64,000 nt of DNA from Sphingomonadales bacterium UBA6157 (GCA_002423025.1 DIUN01000050.1:1-64000); one strand, 5' to 3'. Counted from the first letter of the stretch, positions 45,591 through 53,174 are shown. Program-made: numbers and translations. Notes: generated by a model from the letters alone, not told the origin.

Positions 45591-46886
45591 TCAGTTCCGC
45601 AGGTTGATGATGGTTTGCAGCAGCGTCGTATCGGTCTCGATGGCCTTGGCATTGGCCTGGAAATTGCGCTGGGCGGCGATCAGCCCGACGAGTTCCACCG
45701 TGAGATCGACATTGGAGCGCTCAAGGCTGCCCGAGAGAATGCCGCCAAAGCCGTTGCGCCCGGCCTCCCCGGTGATCGGGGTGCCGGATTCCGGCGTCGT
45801 CACATAGCTGGCATCGCCGATCTGCTTGAGCCCCTGCGGGTTGGAGAAGCTGACGACGGCAACCTTGCCGAGCGTCTGCACCTCGCCATTGGTGAAGCTG
45901 GCGCGCAGCGTGCCGTTGCGGTCCACCGCCACGCTTTCCAGCTGGCCCGTGGGGAAGCCATCCTGCTCGATGCTGATGCGGGTGAAGCCGCCGGATTGCT
46001 GGGTGGTGGCGATGCCATGGTCCACGGCGAGCGTCAGCGGCTGGCCACCGGTGGGCGGCGTGATAGGATCGAACACAAAGGGCGCCACCGGGGCGGTGAG
46101 CATGCCGTTGGTATCGAAGGTGAGCGGGATGCCGGGGGTGCCGCCCACGGTCAGCTCGGTGCTGCCGACAAGGATGCGGGCTGTCCATTGATGGGTGGGG
46201 TCGAGCGTCGTCGGCGAGGCCAGCTTCACGTAATAGATGTTCGCTGCCAGCGGGTTGCCGAGGGAATCGTAGATGGTGGTGGAGGTTGAGCTGTTGAAGG
46301 TGGAGGGGCTCTCCGGATCAAAGGCATAGGGGTTGGTGGCGGTGTAGATCGGGTTGTCCGGGATGATCGCGGCGGTGGCCGGCAGGTTGACCGCCAGCTG
46401 GATGCCGGTGGTGGCCTGGGGCACGCCCGAGGTGAGCGGCAGCTTGGCCGGGATGGTGCTGGCGATATCGGTGGAGATGATGCTGCCGTCGCTGGTGGTG
46501 GGGTAGAGCTGGAGCTTGCGGCCGGTCACATCCACCACGAAGCGATCGGCATTCACCGAGAAGCTGCCGCTGCGGGTGAAGCTCAGCTCGGCGCCATCGC
46601 TGCCGCCCTTGACGCTGAAATAGCCCTGGCCGGAAATCGCCATGTCGAGCGCATTGTCCGAGGCTTCGATGGCGCCCTGCTGCAGCTGCTGCGAGACAAC
46701 GCGCACCGAAGTGCCCGAGCCGATGACGCGTGCGGGGTTCTGCAGCGGCGAGCTGGAGATGATGTCGCCAAACGAAACCCGGCTGCGCTTGAAGCCGTTG
46801 GTGCCGACATTGGCGATGTTGTTGGCGAGCGTGGAAAGCTCGGTCTGGGCGCCGGTGAGGCCGGTGAGCGAGGTGTAGAAAGCCAT
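45591..46886 (-). CDS. flgE: Flagellar hook protein
   Basis: A 431-residue hook subunit: MAFYTSLTGLTGAQTELS start, NNIANVGTNGFKRSRVSF motif, a central variable domain rich in Thr/Pro, and the C-terminal VDLTVELVGLIAAQRNFQANAKAIETDTTLLQTIINLRN. The start is five bases after flgD. Confidence 0.95.
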   Translation of the reverse strand: MAFYTSLTGLTGAQTELSTLANNIANVGTNGFKRSRVSFGDIISSSPLQNPARVIGSGTSVRVVSQQLQQGAIEASDNALDMAISGQGYFSVKGGSDGAELSFTRSGSFSVNADRFVVDVTGRKLQLYPTTSDGSIISTDIASTIPAKLPLTSGVPQATTGIQLAVNLPATAAIIPDNPIYTATNPYAFDPESPSTFNSSTSTTIYDSLGNPLAANIYYVKLASPTTLDPTHQWTARILVGSTELTVGGTPGIPLTFDTNGMLTAPVAPFVFDPITPPTGGQPLTLAVDHGIATTQQSGGFTRISIEQDGFPTGQLESVAVDRNGTLRASFTNGEVQTLGKVAVVSFSNPQGLKQIGDASYVTTPESGTPITGEAGRNGFGGILSGSLERSNVDLTVELVGLIAAQRNFQANAKAIETDTTLLQTIINLRN

Positions 46887-46891
46887 GGGAC

Positions 46892-47176
46892 TTACTCCTG
46901 CGGAAGGGGGGTGGCGGCGCTTTGCGCGGCGATCAGCGCATCGAGCTTGGCGGCGATGTCGGTGAGTTTCAGGTTGCTCTCGGCGATGCCGGAAACCGTG
47001 GAAAACTGCGCCATCTGAGCAACATACTCGGTGTTGTCGACAGGCTTTGTCGGGTCCTGGTTCTTCAGCTGCGCGGTCATCAGCGCCAGAAAATCGGTCT
47101 GGTCCAGCGTCTGCTTGGGCGGCTTGATGGCGGCTGGCTCAGCATTGCGGATGCCGGGGATGCTCTCGATGGCCAT
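46892..47176 (-). CDS. flgD: Minimal flagellar hook capping protein
   Basis: Only 94 residues. It has the FlgD N-terminal scaffold: LDQTDFLALMTAQLKNQDPTKPVDNTEYVAQMAQFSTVSGI and a short coil ending AQSAATPLPQE. The Tudor-like and Ig-like C-terminal domains of usual FlgD (above 200 residues) are missing, yet the frame ends cleanly and flgE follows in five bases, so this looks like a natural short form, not a frameshift. It lies two bases after flgC. Confidence 0.87.
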   Translation of the reverse strand: MAIESIPGIRNAEPAAIKPPKQTLDQTDFLALMTAQLKNQDPTKPVDNTEYVAQMAQFSTVSGIAESNLKLTDIAAKLDALIAAQSAATPLPQE

Positions 47177-47178
47177 GA

Positions 47179-47571
47179 TCAGCGGCCCATCCGGAGGGTA
47201 TCGAGCATCAGCGTCTTGGCGGCGCTGAGCACTTCGATATTGTTGGCATATTGGCGCGAGGTCTCGACCATTTCGACAAGCTCCTGGTTGGGGTCCACGG
47301 CGGCGGACCAGACGTTGCCATCGGCATCGGCAAGCGGGTGGGTGGGGTCCAGCCGCCTTTCGGGCGCGCCGGTGCGGGCGATGGCGCTCACATCCACTGT
47401 CGCGGTCTGGCCATCATAAGCTGTTGAGAACACAGGCTTTAGAGCGCGGTAGGCGCCCTCCTCGGTGCCGGAAACCGCGCCGGCGTTGGCGAGATTTGAA
47501 GCGATGGTGTTGAGCCTCACAAGCTGGGCGGCCATGGCGCGGCCGGCGATCTGGAAGGTATCGAGGCTCAT
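47179..47571 (-). CDS. flgC: Flagellar basal body rod protein FlgC
   Basis: A 130-residue rod protein from ATG 47571 (MSLDTFQIAGRAMAAQLVRLNTIASNLANAG), with the SNLANAG motif and the C-terminal NQELVEMVETSRQYANNIEVLSAAKTLMLDTLRMG. The ATG shares its A with the flgB stop (TGATG); a GTG one codon upstream is less likely. Confidence 0.93.
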   Translation of the reverse strand: MSLDTFQIAGRAMAAQLVRLNTIASNLANAGAVSGTEEGAYRALKPVFSTAYDGQTATVDVSAIARTGAPERRLDPTHPLADADGNVWSAAVDPNQELVEMVETSRQYANNIEVLSAAKTLMLDTLRMGR

Positions 47572-47954
47572 CACTCGCCTTTCAGGGCGGCCATGATCGT
47601 CTGGATCCGGCCGGTAAGGAAGCTGAGGGACGCCCGGTAGTTGATGGCGTTCTGGGCGAAGGCGGTTTGCTCGGTGGCGAGCTCCACGGTGTTGCCATCA
47701 AGCGAGGTCTGGGTGGGCGCGCGATACTTCAGTGCGTTGCCCGGAACGCCGATGCTGCTGGAAAGGCTGCCGGCAATGCCTTGCGACTGGCTGGCGCTGT
47801 CCAGCGCTGCGCGAAAATCCAGGTCCCGCGCCTTGTAGCCGGGGGTGCCGGCATTGGCGATGTTGGAGGCAATGATGTCCAGCCGCTGCGAGCGCAGCTT
47901 GAGGGCTGTCGCATGGATGCCGAGCTGGCGATCAAGGAAATCGGGTCCGTTCAT
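47571..47954 (-). CDS. flgB: Flagellar basal body rod protein FlgB
   Basis: A 127-residue rod protein from ATG 47954 (MNGPDFLDRQLGIHATALKL), containing IIASNIANAGTPGYKARDLDF, the family motif. It is the first gene of the flgB-C-D-E-F-G-H-I-J-K-L operon. The predicted sigma-54 transcript starts at or next to the A of this ATG and no Shine-Dalgarno sequence precedes it (TTGCTAGGCTTTGGCC), so the message may be leaderless. Confidence 0.93.
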   Translation of the reverse strand: MNGPDFLDRQLGIHATALKLRSQRLDIIASNIANAGTPGYKARDLDFRAALDSASQSQGIAGSLSSSIGVPGNALKYRAPTQTSLDGNTVELATEQTAFAQNAINYRASLSFLTGRIQTIMAALKGE

Positions 47955-47965
47955 GGCCAAAGCCT

Positions 47966-47981
47966 AGCAAGCGCCGTGCCA
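47966..47981 (-). promoter_or_regulatory. Sigma-54 promoter of the flgB operon
   Basis: Minus strand reads TGGCAC-GGCGC-TTGCT, a perfect match. The -12 C is at 47967, so transcription is predicted at about 47954-47955, exactly at the flgB start codon. Confidence 0.8.
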
Positions 47982-48035
47982 AGCCGGGCGAGCCGGGGAT
48001 TTCGGGAGATTTGCGGCGCCGGGCCGGTGCCGGAG

Positions 48036-48051
48036 CGGCAATGGTTTGCCG
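48036..48051 (+). promoter_or_regulatory. Flagellar activator-like dyad, site 1
   Basis: CGGCAATGGTTTGCCG, one of five CGGC-N8-GCCG elements in the flagellar cluster. It lies about 88 bases before the flgB transcript start and about 100 before that of flgA. Confidence 0.55.
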
Positions 48052-48056
48052 GCCTC

Positions 48057-48072
48057 CGGCAGGTTTTTGCCG
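48057..48072 (+). promoter_or_regulatory. Flagellar activator-like dyad, site 2
   Basis: CGGCAGGTTTTTGCCG, 21 bases (two helical turns) after site 1. It shares 12 of 16 positions with site 1. Confidence 0.55.
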
Positions 48073-48086
48073 CTTTACGGGTGCTG

Positions 48087-48102
48087 CGGCGGCGTTTTGC
48101 CG
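48087..48102 (+). promoter_or_regulatory. Flagellar activator-like dyad, site 3
   Basis: CGGCGGCGTTTTGCCG, 30 bases (about three helical turns) after site 2 and about 49 bases before the predicted flgA transcript start. The shared half is TTTGCCG. Confidence 0.5.
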
Positions 48103-48116
48103 GCGGCTTGCGGGGA

Positions 48117-48132
48117 TGGCGCGATTTTTGCT
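48117..48132 (+). promoter_or_regulatory. Sigma-54 promoter of flgA
   Basis: TGGCGC-GATTT-TTGCT: GG and GC have the correct 10-base spacing and only one consensus base differs (A to G). Predicted transcript start is about 48143, 25 bases before the flgA ATG. Confidence 0.7.
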
Positions 48133-48167
48133 GGGCAAGGTGCGCTGAGCCTCAAGGAGAACGGCCG

Positions 48168-48665
48168 ATGAGCATGATGATTTATGGCCTGGCAGGCCTG
48201 ATGGCCGGCGCGGGCCTCCACTCGCTGCCGGCGCTGAAGGCCGAGGTGGAGGCATTTGCCGGGCGCCCGGCGCTGCTCGATGCGCGGCTGCTGCTGCCGG
48301 CGTGCGCCGCCCCGGTGCTGGCCTGGGGGGCCGGGCAGCAAAGCGTGGAGGTGCGCTGCGCCGGGCCGGAATGGCGGGTGTTCGTGCCGCTCGCTGCCGC
48401 CAGCGCGGTTAATGCCGGGCCGGCTCACACGATAATTGCCGAGGCTGCACCCGTGATCCGGCGCGGGGACCGGGTGGTGGTGGAAGCGGGCGGCGCGGGC
48501 TTTTCCGTGGCGCTCGATGCTGTGGCGCTCGCAGATGCGCGCGGAGACAGGGTTCCGGTGCGGCGGCAGGGCGAGGGGCCGCGCGGGCGCACGCTCAGCG
48601 GCATCATCGGCGCGGACGGCGTGGTGAGAATAAATGGTTTAAATGGCGTGGTGAAGGGCCGTTAA
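48168..48665 (+). CDS. flgA: Flagellar P-ring assembly chaperone FlgA
   Basis: A 165-residue protein from ATG 48168 with AAGGAGA at 48154-48160. The C-terminal SAF-like region is recognisable: VIRRGDRVVVEAGGAGFSVALDAVALADARGDRVPVRR. Typical FlgA carries a signal peptide; here the N terminus MSMMIYGLAGLMAGAGLHS is a weak one. It is divergent from flgB. Confidence 0.83.
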   Translation: MSMMIYGLAGLMAGAGLHSLPALKAEVEAFAGRPALLDARLLLPACAAPVLAWGAGQQSVEVRCAGPEWRVFVPLAAASAVNAGPAHTIIAEAAPVIRRGDRVVVEAGGAGFSVALDAVALADARGDRVPVRRQGEGPRGRTLSGIIGADGVVRINGLNGVVKGR

Positions 48666-48723
48666 CCGCAATGAAGCCCGGCTTCCGGCCGTTACCGGGG
48701 GCATGAAGATGAAGGAGCGCAGC

Positions 48724-49026
48724 ATGATCGATGGCATTGGCCGGATGCAGCCGCTGGTTGCCGCCGCCGCCGACGCGGCCCCCAAGGCCCCGCCGGGGCC
48801 GGTGGGCGCCACCGCAGGCACAGGCGGCACGCCGCCCGGCGTGTTGCAGCCCGGCGCGGACTCGAGCCTCTCGCGCATTGCCGCCGAGCTGGCCGCCAGC
48901 CCGCCGGTGGACAGTGGCAAGGTGGAGCGGCTGCGCATGGCGATCGCCGATGGCAGCTACAAGCCGGACCCGATGGCGATTGCCGGCGCGATGCTGGCGC
49001 TTGAGACCGTGCCTGCCGCCAAATGA
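48724..49026 (+). CDS. flgM: Anti-sigma-28 factor FlgM
   Basis: A 100-residue protein. The N terminus is disordered (Ala/Pro/Gly-rich) and the C-terminal helices SLSRIAAELAASPPVDSGKVERLRMAIADGSYKPDPMAIAGAML hold the sigma-binding motif (VxxLRxAIxxGxYxxD). ATG 48724 has AAGGAG five bases upstream; ATGs at 48703 and 48709 lack one. It would hold FliA (encoded at 52428) inactive until the hook is complete. It overlaps flgN by ATGA. Confidence 0.88.
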   Translation: MIDGIGRMQPLVAAAADAAPKAPPGPVGATAGTGGTPPGVLQPGADSSLSRIAAELAASPPVDSGKVERLRMAIADGSYKPDPMAIAGAMLALETVPAAK

Positions 49027-49379
49027 GCGCCGGCACGGAACCGCCGCTGGACAGGACCCTGGCCGAGCGCGAGGACAGCTTTACGCGCCTTGTCGCCGCC
49101 ATCCGGCTCGAGCTGGCGGCGCTGGATGCCGAGGATGCCGCCTCCATCGAGGCGGCCACCGCCAACAAACTGGCGGCGCTGGAAGCGGTGAAGGCGGACA
49201 TTGCCGCCGGCGCGCCGCCGCAGCGGGCGCTGCTCGAACAGGCGCGGGAACTGAACGCCGAGGCGGCGCTGCGCGCCCGCGCCAAGATGCTGACGGTGGA
49301 AAAGCGGCTGGCCAGCGTTTCGGCGGTCGCCGGCAAGCCTGCCGCGCTGACCTATGGGCGCAACGGCCGCTGGGCCTGA
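49023..49379 (+). CDS. flgN: Flagellar chaperone FlgN family protein
   Basis: A 118-residue helical protein with AEREDSFTRLVAAIRLELAALDAEDAASIEAATANKLAALEAVKAD, a coiled-coil typical of FlgN/FlgN-like hook-filament chaperones. It follows flgM with ATGA overlap, the usual flgMN order. Sequence conservation in the family is low, so position is part of the evidence. Confidence 0.75.
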   Translation: MSAGTEPPLDRTLAEREDSFTRLVAAIRLELAALDAEDAASIEAATANKLAALEAVKADIAAGAPPQRALLEQARELNAEAALRARAKMLTVEKRLASVSAVAGKPAALTYGRNGRWA

Positions 49380-49407
49380 TCTGAAAATCTGAACATTGCG
49401 GAAGGGT

Positions 49408-49423
49408 TGGCACGGGCTTTGCA
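49408..49423 (+). promoter_or_regulatory. Sigma-54 promoter of the transglycosylase-flhA-fliA unit
   Basis: TGGCAC-GGGCT-TTGCA, a perfect match, in the gap after flgN. Predicted transcript start is about 49434, 41 bases before the ATG at 49475. Confidence 0.82.
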
Positions 49424-49474
49424 GAGCTTGTGGGGAGAGCCGCGTGTGCGGCACGGCCAGGGGAGCGGACAGGG

Positions 49475-50269
49475 ATGCAGGCAGGGGGCGCGATCAACAG
49501 CCTGGCAGTGGGAGCTGCTCGCGTCGCCGATGTGGTGCGTGATGCCGCCGCTCGTACCGGCACGGATTTTTCCTACATGATGGCGCAGGCAAAGCTTGAG
49601 TCCGGGCTGAACCCGGAGGCCAGGGCCGCCACCTCCAGCGCCCGCGGGCTCTACCAGTTCACCGATGGTACCTGGCTGGCGACAGTGCGCAAGCACGGTG
49701 CCGAGCATGGGCTGGGCTGGGCGGCAGAGGCGCTGCAAAGCGGTGCGGCCAGCGCCGGAAGCGCCGCGCGGGACACGATTTTATCGTTGCGAAACAATGC
49801 GCAAGCCGCCGCGCTGATGGCGGGGGAATTTGCGCGGGACAACGCCGCCGTGCTGGAAGCGCGGTTCGGCCGGGCGGCTGGCGCGGCGGACCTTTACATG
49901 GCGCATTTCCTCGGGGCCGGCGGCGCTGTGCAGTTTCTGGGGGCGCTGGAGCGTACGCCGGATGTGGCGGCGGCAAGCCTGTTGCCCAAGGCGGCGGCGG
50001 CGAACCGCTCGGTTTTCTATGCCGCCGATGGCGCGCCGCGCAGCGTGGCGGACGTGTATGCGCGATTCTCGGCCAAGCTTGAGTCCGCCGGCAGCGCGCC
50101 AGCCAGTGCGGAGGCGTTCGCGCCGGCAAAGGTGACCCGTGATGCCCCCGCAGAGGCGGCAGCGTGGAGCGGCAGGGCCTTGCCGGTTGCCGGCAGGAAC
50201 TTGCCGCTGGAGGCGCGGCTGGGTGAAGCGCGGCTGGCCTATATGCTGCTCGCCGAGCTGGGGGCCTGA
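49475..50269 (+). CDS. Lytic transglycosylase, flagellar
   Basis: A 264-residue SLT-domain protein: VVRDAAARTGTDFSYMMAQAKLESGLNPEARAATSSARGLYQFTDGTW carries the catalytic Glu (KLESGL) and the GLYQF motif, and ADLYMAHFLGAGGAVQFL closes the domain. It likely opens peptidoglycan for the rod, replacing the missing muramidase half of FlgJ. ATG 49475 is chosen for GGGGAG upstream. Near its 3' end the DNA repeat at 50170-50206 encodes a repeated G-R-x-L-P peptide. Confidence 0.85.
   Translation: MQAGGAINSLAVGAARVADVVRDAAARTGTDFSYMMAQAKLESGLNPEARAATSSARGLYQFTDGTWLATVRKHGAEHGLGWAAEALQSGAASAGSAARDTILSLRNNAQAAALMAGEFARDNAAVLEARFGRAAGAADLYMAHFLGAGGAVQFLGALERTPDVAAASLLPKAAAANRSVFYAADGAPRSVADVYARFSAKLESAGSAPASAEAFAPAKVTRDAPAEAAAWSGRALPVAGRNLPLEARLGEARLAYMLLAELGA
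50170..50206 (+). promoter_or_regulatory. Tandem flagellar activator-like dyads upstream of flhA
   Basis: Two 16-base elements, CGGCAGGGCCTTGCCG (50170-50185) and CGGCAGGAACTTGCCG (50191-50206), start 21 bases apart, the same offset as sites 1 and 2 at the flgB/flgA intergenic region. They lie within the 3' end of the transglycosylase gene, 69-105 bases before flhA. Confidence 0.45.
50235..50250 (+). promoter_or_regulatory. Weak sigma-54-like promoter before flhA
   Basis: TGGCCT-ATATG-CTGCT keeps the invariant GG and GC at the right spacing but misses three other consensus bases. It lies 40 bases before the flhA ATG and about 30 bases after the tandem dyads. Confidence 0.3.
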
Positions 50270-50274
50270 GCGGC

Positions 50275-52422
50275 ATGGGGGGCCTTTCCGCCTTGCTGAC
50301 GCGCCGCGGCCTTGGCGGCGCGCTGGCCGGCATCGATCCGCGTGGCGCGCTGCTGCCGGTGGCGATCCTGACGCTGGTGCTGCTGATGGTGGTCCCGATC
50401 CCCTCGGTGCTGCTCGACCTGTTCTTCATCCTCAACATCGGCATTTCGCTGATCGTGCTGATGGTGGCGATCAACACGAAAAAGCCGCTGGATTTCTCGG
50501 CCTTCCCCACCGTGCTGCTGTTCGCGACGCTGCTGCGGCTGTCCCTGAACGTCGCTTCCACCCGTGTCGTGCTGGTGCATGGCCATGAGGGCACGGCGGC
50601 GGCCGGGCATGTCATCGAGGCGTTCGGCGCGTTCCTGGTGGGCGGTGATTATGTCGTCGGCATCTTCGTGTTCGCGGTGCTGATGATCATCAACCTCGTC
50701 GTCATCACCAAGGGCGCCGGGCGCGTTTCGGAAGTCGCGGCGCGCTTCACGCTGGATGCCTTGCCCGGCAAGCAGATGGCCATCGATGCCGATCTGAACG
50801 CCGGTCTGCTGACGGCGGATGAGGCCCGCGCCCGCCGCACGGAGGTGACCACCGAGGCGGATTTCCATGGCTCGATGGATGGCGCCAGCAAGTTCGTGAA
50901 GGGCGATGCGGTGGCCGGCGTGCTGATCCTCGCCATCAACATCATCGGCGGGCTGATCCTCGGCATGGTCCAGCATGATCTGGCGCTGGCCGATGCGGCG
51001 CGCATCTACCTGCTGCTGGCGGTGGGCGATGGCCTTGTCGCACAGGTGCCGGCGCTGCTGCTCTCCATCGCCGCTGCCATGGTGGTGACGCGGGTGGGCA
51101 GTGACCAGGGGCTGGCCGGGCAGGTGACCAGCCAGTTTTCCGGCGCGGCCAACTGGACGCCGGTTGCTGTCATCCTCGCGCTGCTCTCGGCGCTGCCGGG
51201 GATGCCGCACCTGGTCATCCTTGCAGCGGCCGCCGGGGCCGGGTTCATCGCCTACAAGCTGCGCAAGCCGGCCAAGGCCGTGGCCATGCCGGACGCGGCT
51301 GCCGATGCGGCGAGCGCCACCATCGAATGGGCGGAAGTGTCTGACACGGCAGCGGCCAGCCTCGATATCGGCTTCGGGCTGGTAGCGCTGGTCGATGAGG
51401 CGCGCGGCAGCCCGCTGATGGCGCGGATCACCGGCATCCGCCGCCAGCTCTCCCGCTCCATCGGCTTTGTGCTGCCGCCGGTGCGGGTGCGCGATGATCT
51501 TTCGCTGGCGCCCTTTGCCTATCGCATCTCGATCGGCGGCGTGGTGATGGGCGAGGACATGGCCTTTCCCGATGATGTGCTGGCCATCGAGGCCGGGCCT
51601 GTCGAAACACAGATCCCCGGCCGCCCGGTGATGGACCCGGCCTTCGGGCTGCCGGCGCGCTGGATCGACCCGGCCGAGGCCGATCTGGCGACGGCGGCCG
51701 GCTATACCGTGGTGGATGCCGCCTCTGTCATCGGCACGCACCTCAACCATGTGCTCGGCAACAACGCGCACCGGCTGATCGGCCAGGATGAAGTGCAGGC
51801 GATGCTCGATACGCTCGCTGCCTCGGCCCCGGCGCTGGCCGGCGCGCTGGTGCCCAAGCTGCTGCCGCTCGCCGCCGTGACGCAGGTCGTGCAGCGGCTG
51901 GTGGAGGAGGGTGTGCCGGTGCGGGACACGCGGACGCTGGTTTCCGCGCTCGTCACCATGGCGGCGCGCTCGCAGGATGCGGCGGAGCTGACCGAGCTGG
52001 TGCGCCCGGCGCTCGGCCCCGGCATCGTGCAGACCATTGCCGGCCTGCGCGAGCCGGTGGCGGCCATCGCGCTCGACCCTGGCCTGGAGAGCCTGCTGGC
52101 CGGGGCGGTGCGGGCAGCGCCCGGCGCGGCCTGGCCGTTTGATCCCGAGCTTGGCGCGCGGGTGGGCGAGGCGGTGAGTGCGGCTGCCGCGCCGCTGATC
52201 GCGCAGGGCCGCGGCTTTGCCGTGGTGACGACACCGCAGGTGCGCCGGCCGCTCTGGGCGCTGCTGCGGGTGCGGCTGCCGCAGCCGGTGGTGATGGCGT
52301 TCAGCGAAATTCCCGATGAGCGGACCGTGGACGTGGTTTCGGTGGTGGGCGGGCTCGATGGGCCCCGCACCCTGGCCGGAGCCGCTGCGGCCGATGAAAC
52401 CCCTTCAGAACCAGGAGCTTGA
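50275..52422 (+). CDS. flhA: Flagellar type III export gate protein FlhA
   Basis: A 715-residue export gate with about eight N-terminal helices and a large cytoplasmic domain. FHIPEP signatures are visible: LFFILNIGISLIVLMVAI, FPTVLLFATLLRLSLNVASTRVVL, and the conserved loop ITKGAGRVSEVAARFTLDALPGKQMAIDADLNAG. ATG 50275 lies five bases after the transglycosylase stop. The stop overlaps the start region of fliA. Confidence 0.96.
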   Translation: MGGLSALLTRRGLGGALAGIDPRGALLPVAILTLVLLMVVPIPSVLLDLFFILNIGISLIVLMVAINTKKPLDFSAFPTVLLFATLLRLSLNVASTRVVLVHGHEGTAAAGHVIEAFGAFLVGGDYVVGIFVFAVLMIINLVVITKGAGRVSEVAARFTLDALPGKQMAIDADLNAGLLTADEARARRTEVTTEADFHGSMDGASKFVKGDAVAGVLILAINIIGGLILGMVQHDLALADAARIYLLLAVGDGLVAQVPALLLSIAAAMVVTRVGSDQGLAGQVTSQFSGAANWTPVAVILALLSALPGMPHLVILAAAAGAGFIAYKLRKPAKAVAMPDAAADAASATIEWAEVSDTAAASLDIGFGLVALVDEARGSPLMARITGIRRQLSRSIGFVLPPVRVRDDLSLAPFAYRISIGGVVMGEDMAFPDDVLAIEAGPVETQIPGRPVMDPAFGLPARWIDPAEADLATAAGYTVVDAASVIGTHLNHVLGNNAHRLIGQDEVQAMLDTLAASAPALAGALVPKLLPLAAVTQVVQRLVEEGVPVRDTRTLVSALVTMAARSQDAAELTELVRPALGPGIVQTIAGLREPVAAIALDPGLESLLAGAVRAAPGAAWPFDPELGARVGEAVSAAAAPLIAQGRGFAVVTTPQVRRPLWALLRVRLPQPVVMAFSEIPDERTVDVVSVVGGLDGPRTLAGAAAADETPSEPGA

Positions 52423-52427
52423 TAGAC

Positions 52428-53174
52428 ATGGATGCTCGGCTAGGACTTGACCCGGCGCTCTATGCCCCGGCGCGGCTGGCGCGGACGGACCCGGAGCGGC
52501 TGGTCTCCTCGCACCTCGGGCTGGTCCGCAAGATCGCCTGGCACGTGCATGCGCGGGTGTCCTCCGCCATCGATGTGGAAGATCTCGTGCAGATCGGCAT
52601 GGTCAGCCTCATCGAGGCGGCGCGGGCCTTTGAGGACCGGGGCCATGCCGCCTTTGCCACCTATGCCACCGTGCGGATCAGGGGCGCGATGATCGACCAG
52701 CTGCGCAAGGGCGCGACGCTGGTGCGTTCCGCCATGCGGCGGCGGCGGGAGTGGGGCGCGGTGCGTTCGCAGATCGAAGGGCTGCTCGGCCGGCCTGCCA
52801 CCGATGCCGAGATGGCCGAGAAGCTGGAAATCACTGTCGAGGCCTATCGCACCGCCATGGCGGCGACGCAGACCACCCACACCGAGAGCATCGACGACGT
52901 CTATTCCGACCATAGCGACTGGTTTGCCGATGATACGCCGGATGCCCATGCGCAGCTGGAAAGCAAGACGATGCAAAAGGCCATCGCCGCCGCCGTGGCG
53001 ACGCTGCCCGAGCGCGAGGCGATGGTGTTGCAGCTGTATTTCGTCGAGGAGCTGAACCTTGAGGAAATCGGCCAGACGCTGGGCGTGGGCGCGGCGCGGG
53101 TCTGCCAGATCAAGAAGGCGGCGCTGGCCAAGCTGCGCGGCAAGCTCGGCGGCTGGGACGAGGATGAGGATTAG
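52428..53174 (+). CDS. fliA: RNA polymerase sigma factor FliA (sigma-28)
   Basis: A 248-residue sigma factor: region 2 (LVSSHLGLVRKIAWHVHARVSSAIDVEDLVQIGMVSLIEAARAF), region 3 (MRRRREWGAVRSQIEGLLGRPATDAEMAEKLEI), region 4 (LPEREAMVLQLYFVEELNLEEIGQTLGVGAARVCQIKKAALAKLR). ATG 52428 has AGGAGC upstream; a TTG at 52419 would overlap flhA but leaves the ribosome site too close. It directs late flagellar genes, none of which (fliC, motAB promoter) is obvious nearby. Confidence 0.95.
   Translation: MDARLGLDPALYAPARLARTDPERLVSSHLGLVRKIAWHVHARVSSAIDVEDLVQIGMVSLIEAARAFEDRGHAAFATYATVRIRGAMIDQLRKGATLVRSAMRRRREWGAVRSQIEGLLGRPATDAEMAEKLEITVEAYRTAMAATQTTHTESIDDVYSDHSDWFADDTPDAHAQLESKTMQKAIAAAVATLPEREAMVLQLYFVEELNLEEIGQTLGVGAARVCQIKKAALAKLRGKLGGWDEDED

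Noticed and set aside
49331..49344. CGGCAAGCCTGCCG upstream of the sigma-54 site before the transglycosylase
   Set aside because: Spacer is two bases shorter than the CGGC-N8-GCCG family and it is inside flgN.
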